From positions 1-35,077 of the forward strand of contig JAWUVN010000095.1 of assembly GCA_034112345.1 (NCBI GenBank): a stretch of 35,077 bases of DNA, in the 5' to 3' direction. The notes under the pieces are model-generated. The model saw only the letters and a list, made by a program, of their open reading frames with translations. It was not told the DNA's origin and ran no database searches. Made by a program: the position numbers and the translations under genes. Of the stretch, positions 1-8,030 are shown piece by piece (positions within the stretch are counted from its first letter, which is position 1; the number at the start of each line of letters is the position of its first letter). This DNA comes from Bermanella sp034112345. GTDB lineage: Bacteria > Pseudomonadota > Gammaproteobacteria > Pseudomonadales > Oceanobacteraceae.

Positions 1-15
1 AAAATGCCGAAAAAA

Positions 16-40
16 CATTCAATACTAAGTAAATTGAATG
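16..40 (-). terminator. Hairpin with T-run on the minus strand
   Basis: An 8-bp perfect inverted repeat, CATTCAAT (16-23) and ATTGAATG (33-40), has a 9-nt loop. On the minus strand it is followed by six T. It resembles an intrinsic terminator, but the gene to its right runs the other way, so it may belong to a plus-strand gene left of the window or be chance. Confidence 0.3.
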
Positions 41-128
41 ATATTTACTGTTAAATAAAGCTTAATTTCGCTATCCTCCACTAAAATTAGTCATCTCTAA
101 TATAAATACCTCAGTAAGGGTACATATC

Positions 129-893
129 ATGGGTCAAGGCCTTCGCAATATCTGTTTATATTTATTAGTCATTCTTTTTAGCGCTTCCAGTCAAGCGTCA
201 TCAAAGGCTGATACCTACCACGAGCTTCAAAACTTAAAATCGGATGTACGTGCAGCGTATGCCTACGCCTTAATTGTAGACAAAGATGGTCGAGCTCATT
301 CCAAACGAAATGACCGCATCAATAAAATAGAGAAGCTGCTTAGTAAAATCGATAATTTAGATCACCTAGGAAAGAATCATAAAAAAACACTAAGCATGGC
401 TATGCGAGTGTATTTGCGCTCCGCTCAGAATGAAGCCGCTACTTATGATGTAAATCTAGGCTCTCGTACACTCTCAAATGGGTATTCAGCATACTCAGAA
501 TTAATTGAACAAATATATGCGTCAATTCAATCTATTCGATTGGACTCAATGATCCCAATCAAAACCATTGATACATTTACCCTCCTCGACAAAATTGCCG
601 AAGCCATTGAGTTACACGGTGAGCGTATAATAAAAACTGAGCGTGTCGAGCAACTCACTCAAAATGACTTAAGCAATATTTGCTCAAGCATCGATCAAAG
701 CTTCAAGAAAATCGCTAAATATCCTGATGCCCAACGCACCATAAAAAAAGCGTCATTAAAATGGGGGTTTATCAAATCTCCTATCTGCCACTTAAATAAA
801 ACAAGCGCACCTTATACCATAACCCATTATGGCTCTCTAATTGCCGACATACTTAAAGAGTACGCTTCAAGCAGCCTAGATAAAACAATTTAA
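129..893 (+). CDS. Secreted protein of unknown function
   Basis: The 254-residue product begins with a typical signal peptide: a short polar start, a hydrophobic stretch at about residues 9-19 and a likely cleavage after SSQAS near residue 24. The mature part is rich in Lys, Ser and Ile and looks mainly helical. It has two cysteines, in KSPICHL near residue 220 and NICSS near 184, which could form a periplasmic disulfide. I recognise no domain. The ATG is preceded by AAGGG about 10 nt upstream, a plausible ribosome binding site. It stands alone: the next gene, ttcA, starts 230 bp on. I am sure it is a gene and its export is likely; its role is unknown. Confidence 0.75.
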   Translation: MGQGLRNICLYLLVILFSASSQASSKADTYHELQNLKSDVRAAYAYALIVDKDGRAHSKRNDRINKIEKLLSKIDNLDHLGKNHKKTLSMAMRVYLRSAQNEAATYDVNLGSRTLSNGYSAYSELIEQIYASIQSIRLDSMIPIKTIDTFTLLDKIAEAIELHGERIIKTERVEQLTQNDLSNICSSIDQSFKKIAKYPDAQRTIKKASLKWGFIKSPICHLNKTSAPYTITHYGSLIADILKEYASSSLDKTI

Positions 894-1084
894 GCCTCTC
901 GGAAAAATCTCTTAAAGCCGAAAATTTCAGCGCTCTGATGGCTAATAGCATGCCTTCAGAGTTCTCTAGAACTTTCCTTATTGTTTTATGACCACCCATA
1001 TTCAATTTAATACACACTATAAAATACAGTGAACCTCTCTACAGCTACAACTCTAAATCACAAGCATTTGATCGACTTTTATCC

Positions 1085-1090
1085 TATAAT
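1085..1090 (+). promoter_or_regulatory. Possible -10 element for ttcA
   Basis: A perfect TATAAT lies 34 bp before the ttcA ATG and is followed by a GC-rich CCCGCGC discriminator. No good -35 hexamer is found at 16-18 bp spacing, so the promoter call is tentative. Confidence 0.4.
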
Positions 1091-1123
1091 CCCGCGCAAT
1101 TAGAAGTACCCGGATAATCAATC

Positions 1124-2131
1124 ATGGTTCAATTTACAGACGCATCAGCCACAGGCTCCAACAAAGCTCATTCACCCTCAATTGAGGCCGAATTGACCAC
1201 TGATGAAGCGGCGAAAGAAAAACAGCTAAAGCAAGAGACTAATAAGCTACAAAAACGCTTACGACGAGATGCTGGGCGCGCATTTGGCGACTTTAAGATG
1301 ATCGATGAAGGTGCTCGTAGTATGGTGTGCTGATCAGGCGGAAAAGACAGCTTGGCCATGCTGGAAATTCTAATGAACTTGCAAAAAAGTGCCCCTGTTA
1401 ATTTTGAGCTAGTGGCGGTTAACCTAGACCAAAAGCAACCAGGGTTTCCTGAGCATATTCTACCCGGCTATCTAGACAAGCTAGGTATTGAATACTACAT
1501 AGTGAACCGAGACACCTATTCCGTTGTGAAAGAAAAAGTACCTGAAGGCAGGACAACTTGCGGGCTATGTTCACGTCTACGCCGAGGCACATTGTACGGG
1601 TTTGCAGAAGAAATAGGTGCCACCAAGGTGGCTCTAGGCCACCACAGAGATGACATTGTACAAACCATGTTTCTTAATATGTTTTATGGTGCCAGGATCG
1701 CGGCCATGCCCCCTAAACTGCGTTCCGACGATGGACGCAACATAGTTATTCGACCAATGGCGTACTGCAAAGAAAGTGACATTGAGGCCTTTGCCTCATT
1801 AAAAGGCTACCCTATTATTCCTTGTAATTTATGCGGCACCCAAGAGAATCTTCAACGCCAGAATATCAAAGCTATGTTAAACCAATGGGAAGTAGACACT
1901 CCAGGACGTATTCAGCAAGTATTTAGCTCGATGCAAAACATTGCGCCATCTCAAATGGCTGATACAAACTTATTTGATTTTGAAAACTTAAGCCTTGACC
2001 GCAGCAAAGATAAAGCTCCATATGAGTTTGAAGAAGGCCAAGTAATTGAGGGTATTGGAAAGTTTGCTGAAAAGCCCCCTAGATTACAGCCTAATAACAT
2101 CATTGCTTCTGCTCTAAATTTAGACGAGTAG
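1124..2131 (+). CDS. ttcA: tRNA 2-thiocytidine(32) synthetase TtcA, with in-frame TGA at codon 70
   Basis: TtcA thiolates cytidine 32 of certain tRNAs using ATP and a [4Fe-4S] cluster. The reading frame is 336 codons from ATG to stop and matches the family along its length. The N-terminal block NKLQKRLRRDAGRAFGDF leads to MVC, then a TGA (1331-1333), then the PP-loop SGGKDS (codons 71-76). Past it come NLDQKQPGFPEH, the cysteine pair CGLC (146 and 149), GHHRDD, and PCNLCG (234 and 237), so the iron-sulfur ligands are kept. E. coli TtcA has Leu where the TGA stands (CLSGGKDS). Apart from that codon there is no frameshift or further stop. It could be a recent nonsense mutation (TTA to TGA is one change), a sequence error, or a recoded codon. 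If TGA is read as stop, the 69-residue product lacks the catalytic domain. Family identity is certain; whether the gene works is not. Confidence 0.93.
1331..1333 (+). other. In-frame TGA codon inside ttcA
   Basis: The codon lies between TGC (Cys 69) and TCA (Ser 71, first residue of the SGGKDS PP-loop). The frame continues 266 codons beyond it with family-typical sequence. The next base is T, so the tetranucleotide is TGAT, not the especially leaky TGAC. Confidence 0.9.
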
Positions 2132-2161
2132 TTGTTTTAAAATCTAATCGTCCTCAGTATT

Positions 2162-2205
2162 TAGATATAAAAATGCCAGCTTAGTAGCTGGCATTTTTAT
2201 ATCTA
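2162..2205. terminator. Bidirectional terminator, ttcA / convergent gene
   Basis: A 20-bp perfect stem (2162-2181 with 2186-2205, core AATGCCAGCT) encloses the 4-nt loop TAGT. An A-run on one side and T-run on the other make it work in both directions between two convergent genes. Confidence 0.9.
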
Positions 2206-2221
2206 GAACACACTGCAATAT

Positions 2222-2659
2222 TCATATCTTACAATAATAGCGACCCACGCCGGTTACTTCTAATATGGCCCTATTACTGCTTTTATCATGTAAATTCTCT
2301 AAACCTAAAACAATCTGCCTTTTGCCCTCAAAAGTTTCCCTTCGAATAAAGGTAGTTTTATAATTCGCAGATTCTTGAATTTCTTTGATCATTACAGTGT
2401 TCACCACCTTTTCTGGTCCGTGACTATTCCACTTCACCCACTGTAAATAGACTTCATCTCGCTTGTTTGTTCTTGCTATCACAAGTCTTAATTGCCCTGC
2501 GTCACTACCCTTTTTCCACTGCCCCATACCTTTCACATCGTAAATAACAGCGGGCAGTTGATTCACATCTTTTTGGTGCTTTTGGTCTTTCCCTTGCTGC
2601 GAAAAAGCCGCCGGTAAACACACAACATACACACAAAATATTATAATCAGGCGAATCAT
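2222..2659 (-). CDS. Small secreted protein of unknown function
   Basis: The 145-residue product has a clear signal peptide: IRLIIIFCVYVVCLPAAFS, likely cleaved after AFS near residue 20. The mature part starts with a polar Lys/Gln-rich stretch, then looks beta-rich (LRLVIARTNKRDEVYLQWVKW, FIRRETFEGKRQIVLGLE). It ends in a lone cysteine, YYCKI. I recognise no domain. The ATG has a strong ribosome binding site, AAGGAGA, 5 nt upstream. It is convergent with ttcA, sharing the terminator at 2162-2205, and divergent from greB. A periplasmic location is likely; the function is unknown. Confidence 0.75.
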   Translation of the reverse strand: MIRLIIIFCVYVVCLPAAFSQQGKDQKHQKDVNQLPAVIYDVKGMGQWKKGSDAGQLRLVIARTNKRDEVYLQWVKWNSHGPEKVVNTVMIKEIQESANYKTTFIRRETFEGKRQIVLGLENLHDKSSNRAILEVTGVGRYYCKI

Positions 2660-2808
2660 GACGTCTCCTTAACAACACTAAATCATCCACTTATATTAGA
2701 AGTTTAGCAGACAGAGTAAATAGCACCCGCCACCGTCCTTGAAAAGCCCTTGTTCCTTGCTAGTATGGGCTAATATCATCGATTCAATATTCATAATCAG
2801 CGTAAATA

Positions 2809-3294
2809 ATGAAAACAAAACTCATTACTCCAGAAGGATTTCAGACACTTAAAGATGAGTTGAATCATTTATGGCGAGTCTATCGCCCAGAAATCACTAA
2901 AAAGGTTACTTGGGCAGCAAGCTTAGGGGATCGCAGTGAAAATGCAGATTACAAAGAAAACAAACGAATTCTAAGGCAAATAGACAGCCGTGTTCGCTTT
3001 TTAAGCAAATGTATCGAGAGCCTAAAGGTTGTTAATTATTCAACCCAGCAAGAAGGAAAAGTATTTTTTGGCGCTTATATCGATGTTGAAAATGAAGCAG
3101 GGGAACTCAAGTCGTTCAGAATCGTTGGCCCAGAAGAGATCTACGAGAGTAAAACTAACATCTCAATTGACAGCCCTATGGCACGAGCACTCTTATCAAA
3201 AAAAGTGGGGGATGATGTTATTGTGAAAACACCATCAGGCCCGCAGGAATGGTATATTGATGCAATTCGCTACCAAAGTAAGGCTGACGCCTAA
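2809..3294 (+). CDS. greB: Transcription elongation factor GreB
   Basis: GreB enters the secondary channel of RNA polymerase and stimulates cleavage of backtracked RNA so that stalled elongation can restart. The 161 residues match the usual length (158 in E. coli). The N-terminal coiled-coil (about 1-77) carries at its tip the acidic motif GDRSENADYKENK (residues 41-53), whose D and E hold the catalytic magnesium. The C-terminal FKBP-like domain follows, with SIDSPMARALL and KVGDDV. RILRQIDSRVRFL and the length favour GreB over GreA. No strong ribosome binding site precedes the ATG. The stop lies one base from the stop of the convergent prenyltransferase gene, with no terminator between. Confidence 0.95.
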   Translation: MKTKLITPEGFQTLKDELNHLWRVYRPEITKKVTWAASLGDRSENADYKENKRILRQIDSRVRFLSKCIESLKVVNYSTQQEGKVFFGAYIDVENEAGELKSFRIVGPEEIYESKTNISIDSPMARALLSKKVGDDVIVKTPSGPQEWYIDAIRYQSKADA

Positions 3295-3295
3295 T

Positions 3296-4336
3296 TTACC
3301 CCAATGTAATCAAACCTATCAAAGTGCTACATAATATAACACCCAACAATAAGTGTAATTTAGCCGCATCAAACCTTACTTCAGCCAAGCTCGGGGCAGA
3401 ACTATCATTCGTCGATTTCAATTTTTTAATTTGCATCATCACTAATGGAAACGTTATTAGCGGTAAAAGTATCCATTCACTGCTTAATCCTACCAACAAC
3501 AATAAACAGATGTAAGCACCCAAATAATACCCAAACTGCCAATTTCGGGCGAACTTAAAACCCAAAATAGAAGCAAATGTAGTCGCTCCGCGACTGGTAT
3601 CCACTTTAATGTCATTCATATTATTTGCATTTAAAATCGCTGCAGCTGCAAAGCCAAAAAAGCTACCGATTAATATCACGCCTTCTTGTATAGTACCTGT
3701 TGCGGCATAGCTCATGCCCATTGTTAATATTGGGCCACACAATGCAAATACAGCTAAATCCCCCATGGCTTTATATTTGAAATTAAAGGGCTTACCGCTG
3801 TAACCCACCACCCCGATCACAGCCAGTATGCCGCAAGTAAGAATCCCCTGAGGTGAGACAAGTAATGCTGGCAAACCTAAAGCGCAACCTATAAACAAAG
3901 CAATCAATGCGCCTTTGCGTACTTGTTGAGCACTCAACCAGCCTTGTTGTATAACCCCACTCCCCCCTAATGACCCTGGAAGATCAATCAGTTTTAAATA
4001 ATCCTCGACATCATTGAAAAGGTTTACTGATATTTGAAGAGTCATCACACCCAACACAGCACATACCGCAGCCAACCAATCAACATCCAAACTCAGCATA
4101 TGAACCCACAATAAAATGGCAAGAGAAGGCATCATGGTAGCCGTTAAGCTAACGACTCGAATAGACTTAAGCCAGACCTTCAATTGAGAAGGTCCAGTCT
4201 CTTTCATGCGTGAAAATAATACATCCTGCCCTTGTATCTCATGAGCCACCCACACCCCTTCATACTCAGGGTGCCTACCAGTCATTAGCATCTCAGACTG
4301 CAATGCTGTCCCTTGCTTTAGGTGTATCCGATCCAT
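3296..4336 (-). CDS. UbiA-superfamily prenyltransferase (MenA-like)
   Basis: This is an integral membrane prenyltransferase, of the type that joins a polyprenyl diphosphate to an aromatic acceptor in quinone synthesis. The first aspartate motif is NDVEDYLKLID (residues 108-118), which binds the magnesium-diphosphate. The second is NDIKVDTSRGATT near residue 240. There are about eight to nine hydrophobic segments. The arrangement resembles 1,4-dihydroxynaphthoate prenyltransferases more than UbiA itself, but no other menaquinone gene is nearby, so the acceptor is unknown. A soluble N-terminal extension of about 50 residues precedes the first membrane helix, longer than usual. The ATG has a strong ribosome binding site (AAGGAGC). 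The divergent J-domain gene starts only about 30 bp away. Confidence 0.85.
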   Translation of the reverse strand: MDRIHLKQGTALQSEMLMTGRHPEYEGVWVAHEIQGQDVLFSRMKETGPSQLKVWLKSIRVVSLTATMMPSLAILLWVHMLSLDVDWLAAVCAVLGVMTLQISVNLFNDVEDYLKLIDLPGSLGGSGVIQQGWLSAQQVRKGALIALFIGCALGLPALLVSPQGILTCGILAVIGVVGYSGKPFNFKYKAMGDLAVFALCGPILTMGMSYAATGTIQEGVILIGSFFGFAAAAILNANNMNDIKVDTSRGATTFASILGFKFARNWQFGYYLGAYICLLLLVGLSSEWILLPLITFPLVMMQIKKLKSTNDSSAPSLAEVRFDAAKLHLLLGVILCSTLIGLITLG

Positions 4337-4369
4337 ACTGCTCCTTAAAATTTTAAATCTTAGATTTTG

Positions 4370-5017
4370 ATGTACACTAATATGATACTTCTATTAGAGT
4401 TTTTCAAATCGTTTTACATGTTTAACTTTGACCTAAGCCAAGCTATTGAGAATTACCTATTAAAAAATCGAGATAGTCGTGAATTCGATATCATTCGCCA
4501 CCTGCAAAACACAAATAGACTGCCTAAAGACGCGTTACACAATCCACTTTCAATGTTTCGGTGCCACTTCTTAGTATTTAACGCTCTATATCGCTTGCAA
4601 CTGAAAAGTCATATCCACAAAAACTATGGCTTAAGTATCTCAAGTCTCAAAATTTCACTAACGGAATACATATTAGATGCAAGTGTAAACAATATTACCG
4701 ACAGCATTACCACTAAAGCGTTAGACTTAAAATTGCATAACCCCCTTGCTTTATTCTATTTAGATTATGCACAAGTTATGCAGACCACTGAGCAAGACGT
4801 AACGAAACTGCTGGATCAGTTTTGGAAACATTACTTGAATGACGACCAAAAGCTAAATGCGTTAAGTGTTTTAGGCTTAAGCGAACCAGTTGACTTTGAT
4901 CAAATTAAAAAGCAGTATCGGCGACTTGCTATGAAGCATCACCCTGACAGAGGTGGCGATGCGGACCAACTAATCGCTGTATACCAGGCCATGCAATGCT
5001 TAGAAATGTATTACTAA
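4370..5017 (+). CDS. DnaJ-related J-domain protein
   Basis: This is a co-chaperone of the DnaJ-related family. An N-terminal helical domain (roughly residues 15-150, with MFRCHFLVFNALYRL) is followed by a C-terminal J domain. The J domain contains LGLSEPVDFDQIKKQYRRLA and the HPD tripeptide at about residues 191-193, needed to stimulate DnaK ATPase. It has no Gly/Phe or zinc-finger region, so it is not DnaJ itself. The start is uncertain: TTG at 4367, ATG at 4370 and 4382 and ATG at 4418 are all in frame and none has a good ribosome binding site. Family alignment would allow 4418. Its 3' end overlaps the next gene by 22 bp, suggesting coupled translation. Confidence 0.85.
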   Translation: MYTNMILLLEFFKSFYMFNFDLSQAIENYLLKNRDSREFDIIRHLQNTNRLPKDALHNPLSMFRCHFLVFNALYRLQLKSHIHKNYGLSISSLKISLTEYILDASVNNITDSITTKALDLKLHNPLALFYLDYAQVMQTTEQDVTKLLDQFWKHYLNDDQKLNALSVLGLSEPVDFDQIKKQYRRLAMKHHPDRGGDADQLIAVYQAMQCLEMYY

Positions 5018-6120
5018 CTTATATCCCAGTGCTTTTTAGCATGCTTTCTTTTCAAGCACTCTCCGTCAACGGCACTGAAGTCGAATCGAACCTTACCAGT
5101 AAACACTATAATTACGGCACCATACTCCAGTATCACCATGTGAACACCACCACGCCAGCGATCACAAGCATTAGCCCTGATAAATTTAAAGAACACCTAG
5201 ACTTAATCCAAGCCGAAGGGTTTTCTGTTTTACCGCTAGACACAATGATTCAAAATATAAAAATTGGTGCACCTTTTGATAAAAAGACCCTAGCTTTTAC
5301 ATTTGATGATAACTATCGCTCTATTTACGACAATGCTTTCCCTCTATTAAAAGAAAGAAATTGGCCATTTACGGTATTTGTTAATCCCAAGACAATTCGT
5401 GAAGACGCCAGTGCGGTCAATGAAGACTTCATTCTTTCCTGGGCTCAATTAAAAGAGATGAAAGATAATGGCGCAACCATCGCTAACCACACTCAAAATC
5501 ACTGGCATTTATTACAAAGAAATGAGCTTGAGTCCAATGAAGAATGGGGATTAAGAATAAAAAATGACATCGAATCTGCACAACAGACTATTGAACAACA
5601 TCTAGGTAACACACCTAAATGGATCGCCTATCCATACGGTGAATTTGATACAAACCTAAAAGACCTGCTTAATCAAATGGGTTATCTAGCGTTTTCTCAG
5701 CAATCAGGGGGCATCAACAAAACGACCAATTGGCAATCTATTCCGCGTTTTCCAGCATCCGGTATCTATGCAAACTTAGCCACATTAAAAATAAAACTTA
5801 ATAGCCAACCATTTGATGTGTTTTCTGTACACCCAGAAAACACAATTAGATTAACGGGCAACCCAGCACCAACGCTAGAGTTGATCGTCAGTAAAAAAGA
5901 TGTAATTAGATCCCAGGTCAGCTGTTATTTTTCAGGAGAAAAGATTGTATCAGAAGCCACGATCGAAGATGAAAGACTTATTATCAGCGCACACTTAGAA
6001 GGTGTGTTACCGTTTGGCCGAAGCCGATACAACTGCACAGCTCGTTCCAAAAAAGGGCATTATTTTTGGTATTCCATGCCTTTCATCACTACGAACAAAC
6101 ATGGTCAATGGCAAGAGTAA
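4996..6120 (+). CDS. Secreted polysaccharide deacetylase (NodB-type)
   Basis: This is an exported carbohydrate esterase, family 4 type. It is predicted to remove N-acetyl groups from a polysaccharide such as poly-N-acetylglucosamine or peptidoglycan. A hydrophobic signal (about residues 5-24) is followed by ILQYHHV (43-49) and the NodB motif TFDDNY (102-107), whose first Asp is the likely base and second a metal ligand. The metal motif HTQNH is at 165-169 and AYPYGEFD near 210. The N-terminal half resembles the deacetylase part of PgaB/HmsF. The roughly 100-residue C-terminal tail looks like a beta domain and contains two cysteines. No pga synthase genes are nearby, so the substrate cannot be told. 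Confidence 0.88.
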   Translation: MLRNVLLTYIPVLFSMLSFQALSVNGTEVESNLTSKHYNYGTILQYHHVNTTTPAITSISPDKFKEHLDLIQAEGFSVLPLDTMIQNIKIGAPFDKKTLAFTFDDNYRSIYDNAFPLLKERNWPFTVFVNPKTIREDASAVNEDFILSWAQLKEMKDNGATIANHTQNHWHLLQRNELESNEEWGLRIKNDIESAQQTIEQHLGNTPKWIAYPYGEFDTNLKDLLNQMGYLAFSQQSGGINKTTNWQSIPRFPASGIYANLATLKIKLNSQPFDVFSVHPENTIRLTGNPAPTLELIVSKKDVIRSQVSCYFSGEKIVSEATIEDERLIISAHLEGVLPFGRSRYNCTARSKKGHYFWYSMPFITTNKHGQWQE

Positions 6121-6160
6121 TCATAATTAAGCCACTTATTCTCTTTAGCACAGCCCAATT

Positions 6161-7072
6161 TTAAAGTTTCGGCTGGGTAGCCAGGTATTGCTTAGTACCA
6201 TCCTTTATGAAATTAGCCAGCATCTGAGTCGCAGGGCCAACATGATTTTTATTAGCGTATACCAAAAATAATGTACCTTGCTTCTGATACTCCACATCAA
6301 GATCCAATGCCTTTAATTGACCAGCTTCAATTAAACTAGCCGCTTCATGTACAGGTATCCAAGAAAAACCTAAACCACTGACCAAGAATGCCCGCGCACT
6401 CTCAAAGCTACTAAATGTCCATCGTAGATCCGTGCCTAACCAACCAGAGTCACGCTCTTGCTTAACACCTGAATCTCTAATAACTATATGGGTGTGCAGA
6501 CTTAAATCGTCAGTACTCACCTTACGGCCCATTTTATGAAGTGCATGGTCTGGATGTGCGACAGCTACAAGCTGTATATCCATTAGCTTTTCACCCATAA
6601 AACCAGGTGGAACCCATGGACTGATTGATAACTGAACCTTTTTTTCCAACACAACTTCAGCAGCGCCTGAGAGCACCTCTTCTCTTACCAGTATTTTACA
6701 GCCCTTACTTTCTGGTAAAAAACGCTTGAATGCATTAATTAAAATAGAACGCGGAAATATCACGTCCATCGCCATTGTTACTTCTGCCTCCCAACCTTGC
6801 CCCAGGCTATCTGCCACCAATTCAAGTTCGGCAGCTTGCTCTAGCAGTTGACGTGACTTTTGCAGTAAAGCCTCACCTGATGGTGTTAATACCGCCTTAC
6901 GCCCCTCTATGTGCAACAGCTCCATTCCCAGCTGCTCTTGAAGCTTAGATACTGAATAACTGATTGAAGACTGACTTTTATGAAGCGCTTCAGCAGCTTG
7001 CGCGTACCCGCCGTGATCCACAACCGCCTGCAAGGTTCGCCATTGATCTAATGTTACTTTTGGACCGCGCAT
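6161..7072 (-). CDS. LysR-family transcriptional regulator
   Basis: The 303 residues have the standard LysR layout. An N-terminal winged helix-turn-helix (about 6-65, with YAQAAEALHKSQSSISYSVSKLQ as its core) is joined by a linker helix to a periplasmic-binding-protein-like effector domain (about 90-295). A conserved LTPSGEALL marks the linker. The effector is not deducible. It is convergent with the deacetylase gene and divergent from the YecA-family gene with 96 bp between; LysR proteins often control the divergent neighbour, but this is only inference. The ATG is used here; the next Met is well inside the protein. Confidence 0.93.
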   Translation of the reverse strand: MRGPKVTLDQWRTLQAVVDHGGYAQAAEALHKSQSSISYSVSKLQEQLGMELLHIEGRKAVLTPSGEALLQKSRQLLEQAAELELVADSLGQGWEAEVTMAMDVIFPRSILINAFKRFLPESKGCKILVREEVLSGAAEVVLEKKVQLSISPWVPPGFMGEKLMDIQLVAVAHPDHALHKMGRKVSTDDLSLHTHIVIRDSGVKQERDSGWLGTDLRWTFSSFESARAFLVSGLGFSWIPVHEAASLIEAGQLKALDLDVEYQKQGTLFLVYANKNHVGPATQMLANFIKDGTKQYLATQPKL

Positions 7073-7168
7073 ATTTCGATTTCTGTTAGTCAGCTGATAT
7101 ACTCAAAGCATAAAGCAGTCTACTGACCTAATACAAGTCACTTCCTATACAAGCAAAGCGATCTAATC

Positions 7169-7747
7169 ATGACAACACTTGCCGCATTGAACGAAGATCA
7201 ACTAGAAACCCTTGCTCTTTTCTTAGAAGACCAAGCCGAAGCTAATGAAGGCTTAGATTTTTTTGCATTACATGGCTTTTTAACAGCCAACTGTGTTGGC
7301 CCCAGCCCATTAAACTGGGAAGAAATTCTCGAGTTTACTTTTAATGGCCAGCCAACCTGGAAAAATCAGACTCAAGAAGACGAGATATCCCTGTTAATTT
7401 CGATTCTTCAAAAAGAGATATTAGAACTGGTTGAATCCGGATTAACCTTTCCTGTTCCATGCGACCTTAATGTAGAAGCTGACGAAGATGATGACTCAGC
7501 GCCATTAGAGAGCTGGTCTGTTGGATTTATGCTACTTACTTTAGAGCAAACTGACGCATGGTACGGTGAACATGAAGAAAATGCTGCAGAATTGTTATTC
7601 CCAATCCTATATGCATCAGGCTTAAACGCTGAAGACGAAGCCTTTGCTGATATTGATGAAGATGAAAATTTAAGCAAACAAGTCTGTGCTAGCATCCCTG
7701 ATAATGTGGTTGATCTTTTCCTAATGTATCACGGTGAACAAAAGTAA
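7169..7747 (+). CDS. YecA/UPF0149 family protein
   Basis: The 192-residue acidic protein carries the UPF0149 signature: LDFFALHGFLTANCVGPSPLNW at about residues 29-50, a helical middle, then SWSVGFMLLTLEQTDAW near 115-131. The end is strongly acidic (DIDEDENLS). YecA proteins often end in a zinc-binding SEC-C tail; that is absent here. Cellular role in the family is poorly defined. The gene stands between a divergent LysR regulator and a rho-independent terminator, so it is probably monocistronic. Confidence 0.85.
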   Translation: MTTLAALNEDQLETLALFLEDQAEANEGLDFFALHGFLTANCVGPSPLNWEEILEFTFNGQPTWKNQTQEDEISLLISILQKEILELVESGLTFPVPCDLNVEADEDDDSAPLESWSVGFMLLTLEQTDAWYGEHEENAAELLFPILYASGLNAEDEAFADIDEDENLSKQVCASIPDNVVDLFLMYHGEQK

Positions 7748-7796
7748 CTCTGCCCTTGTTAAACTGATACGATAAAACACAACTTTCGAGCTAACG

Positions 7797-7831
7797 AAAA
7801 AAAGAGAACTCCACTTGGTGCTCTCTTTTTT
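7797..7831 (+). terminator. Terminator after the YecA-family gene
   Basis: AAAAAAGAGA (7798-7807) pairs with TCTCTTTTTT (7822-7831) around a 14-nt loop and the T-rich side follows in the plus direction. It may also act on the minus strand because the left arm is A-rich. The rest of the gap up to 8030 is AT-rich and shows nothing else. Confidence 0.7.
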
Positions 7832-8030
7832 ATTTCTAAGCTGACTATTCTGAATATAAATATCCTATAGGCCACCTTACATTAAACGGTATGTCAGATT
7901 TACTTTTTAGAAACACATAATTGGTTATTTTTAAGTCCTTTAATACACCAATCTCAATTCAAACAAGTCATTTAGTTCAATTAACCTTCTTTTGGTCATA
8001 CTCGTAAAGTGAACGTATAAGCAGTATTAC

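Noticed and set aside
960..973. Inverted repeat AGTTCT-CT-AGAACT before ttcA
   Set aside because: It is short, has no T-run and matches no operator I know; chance is likely.
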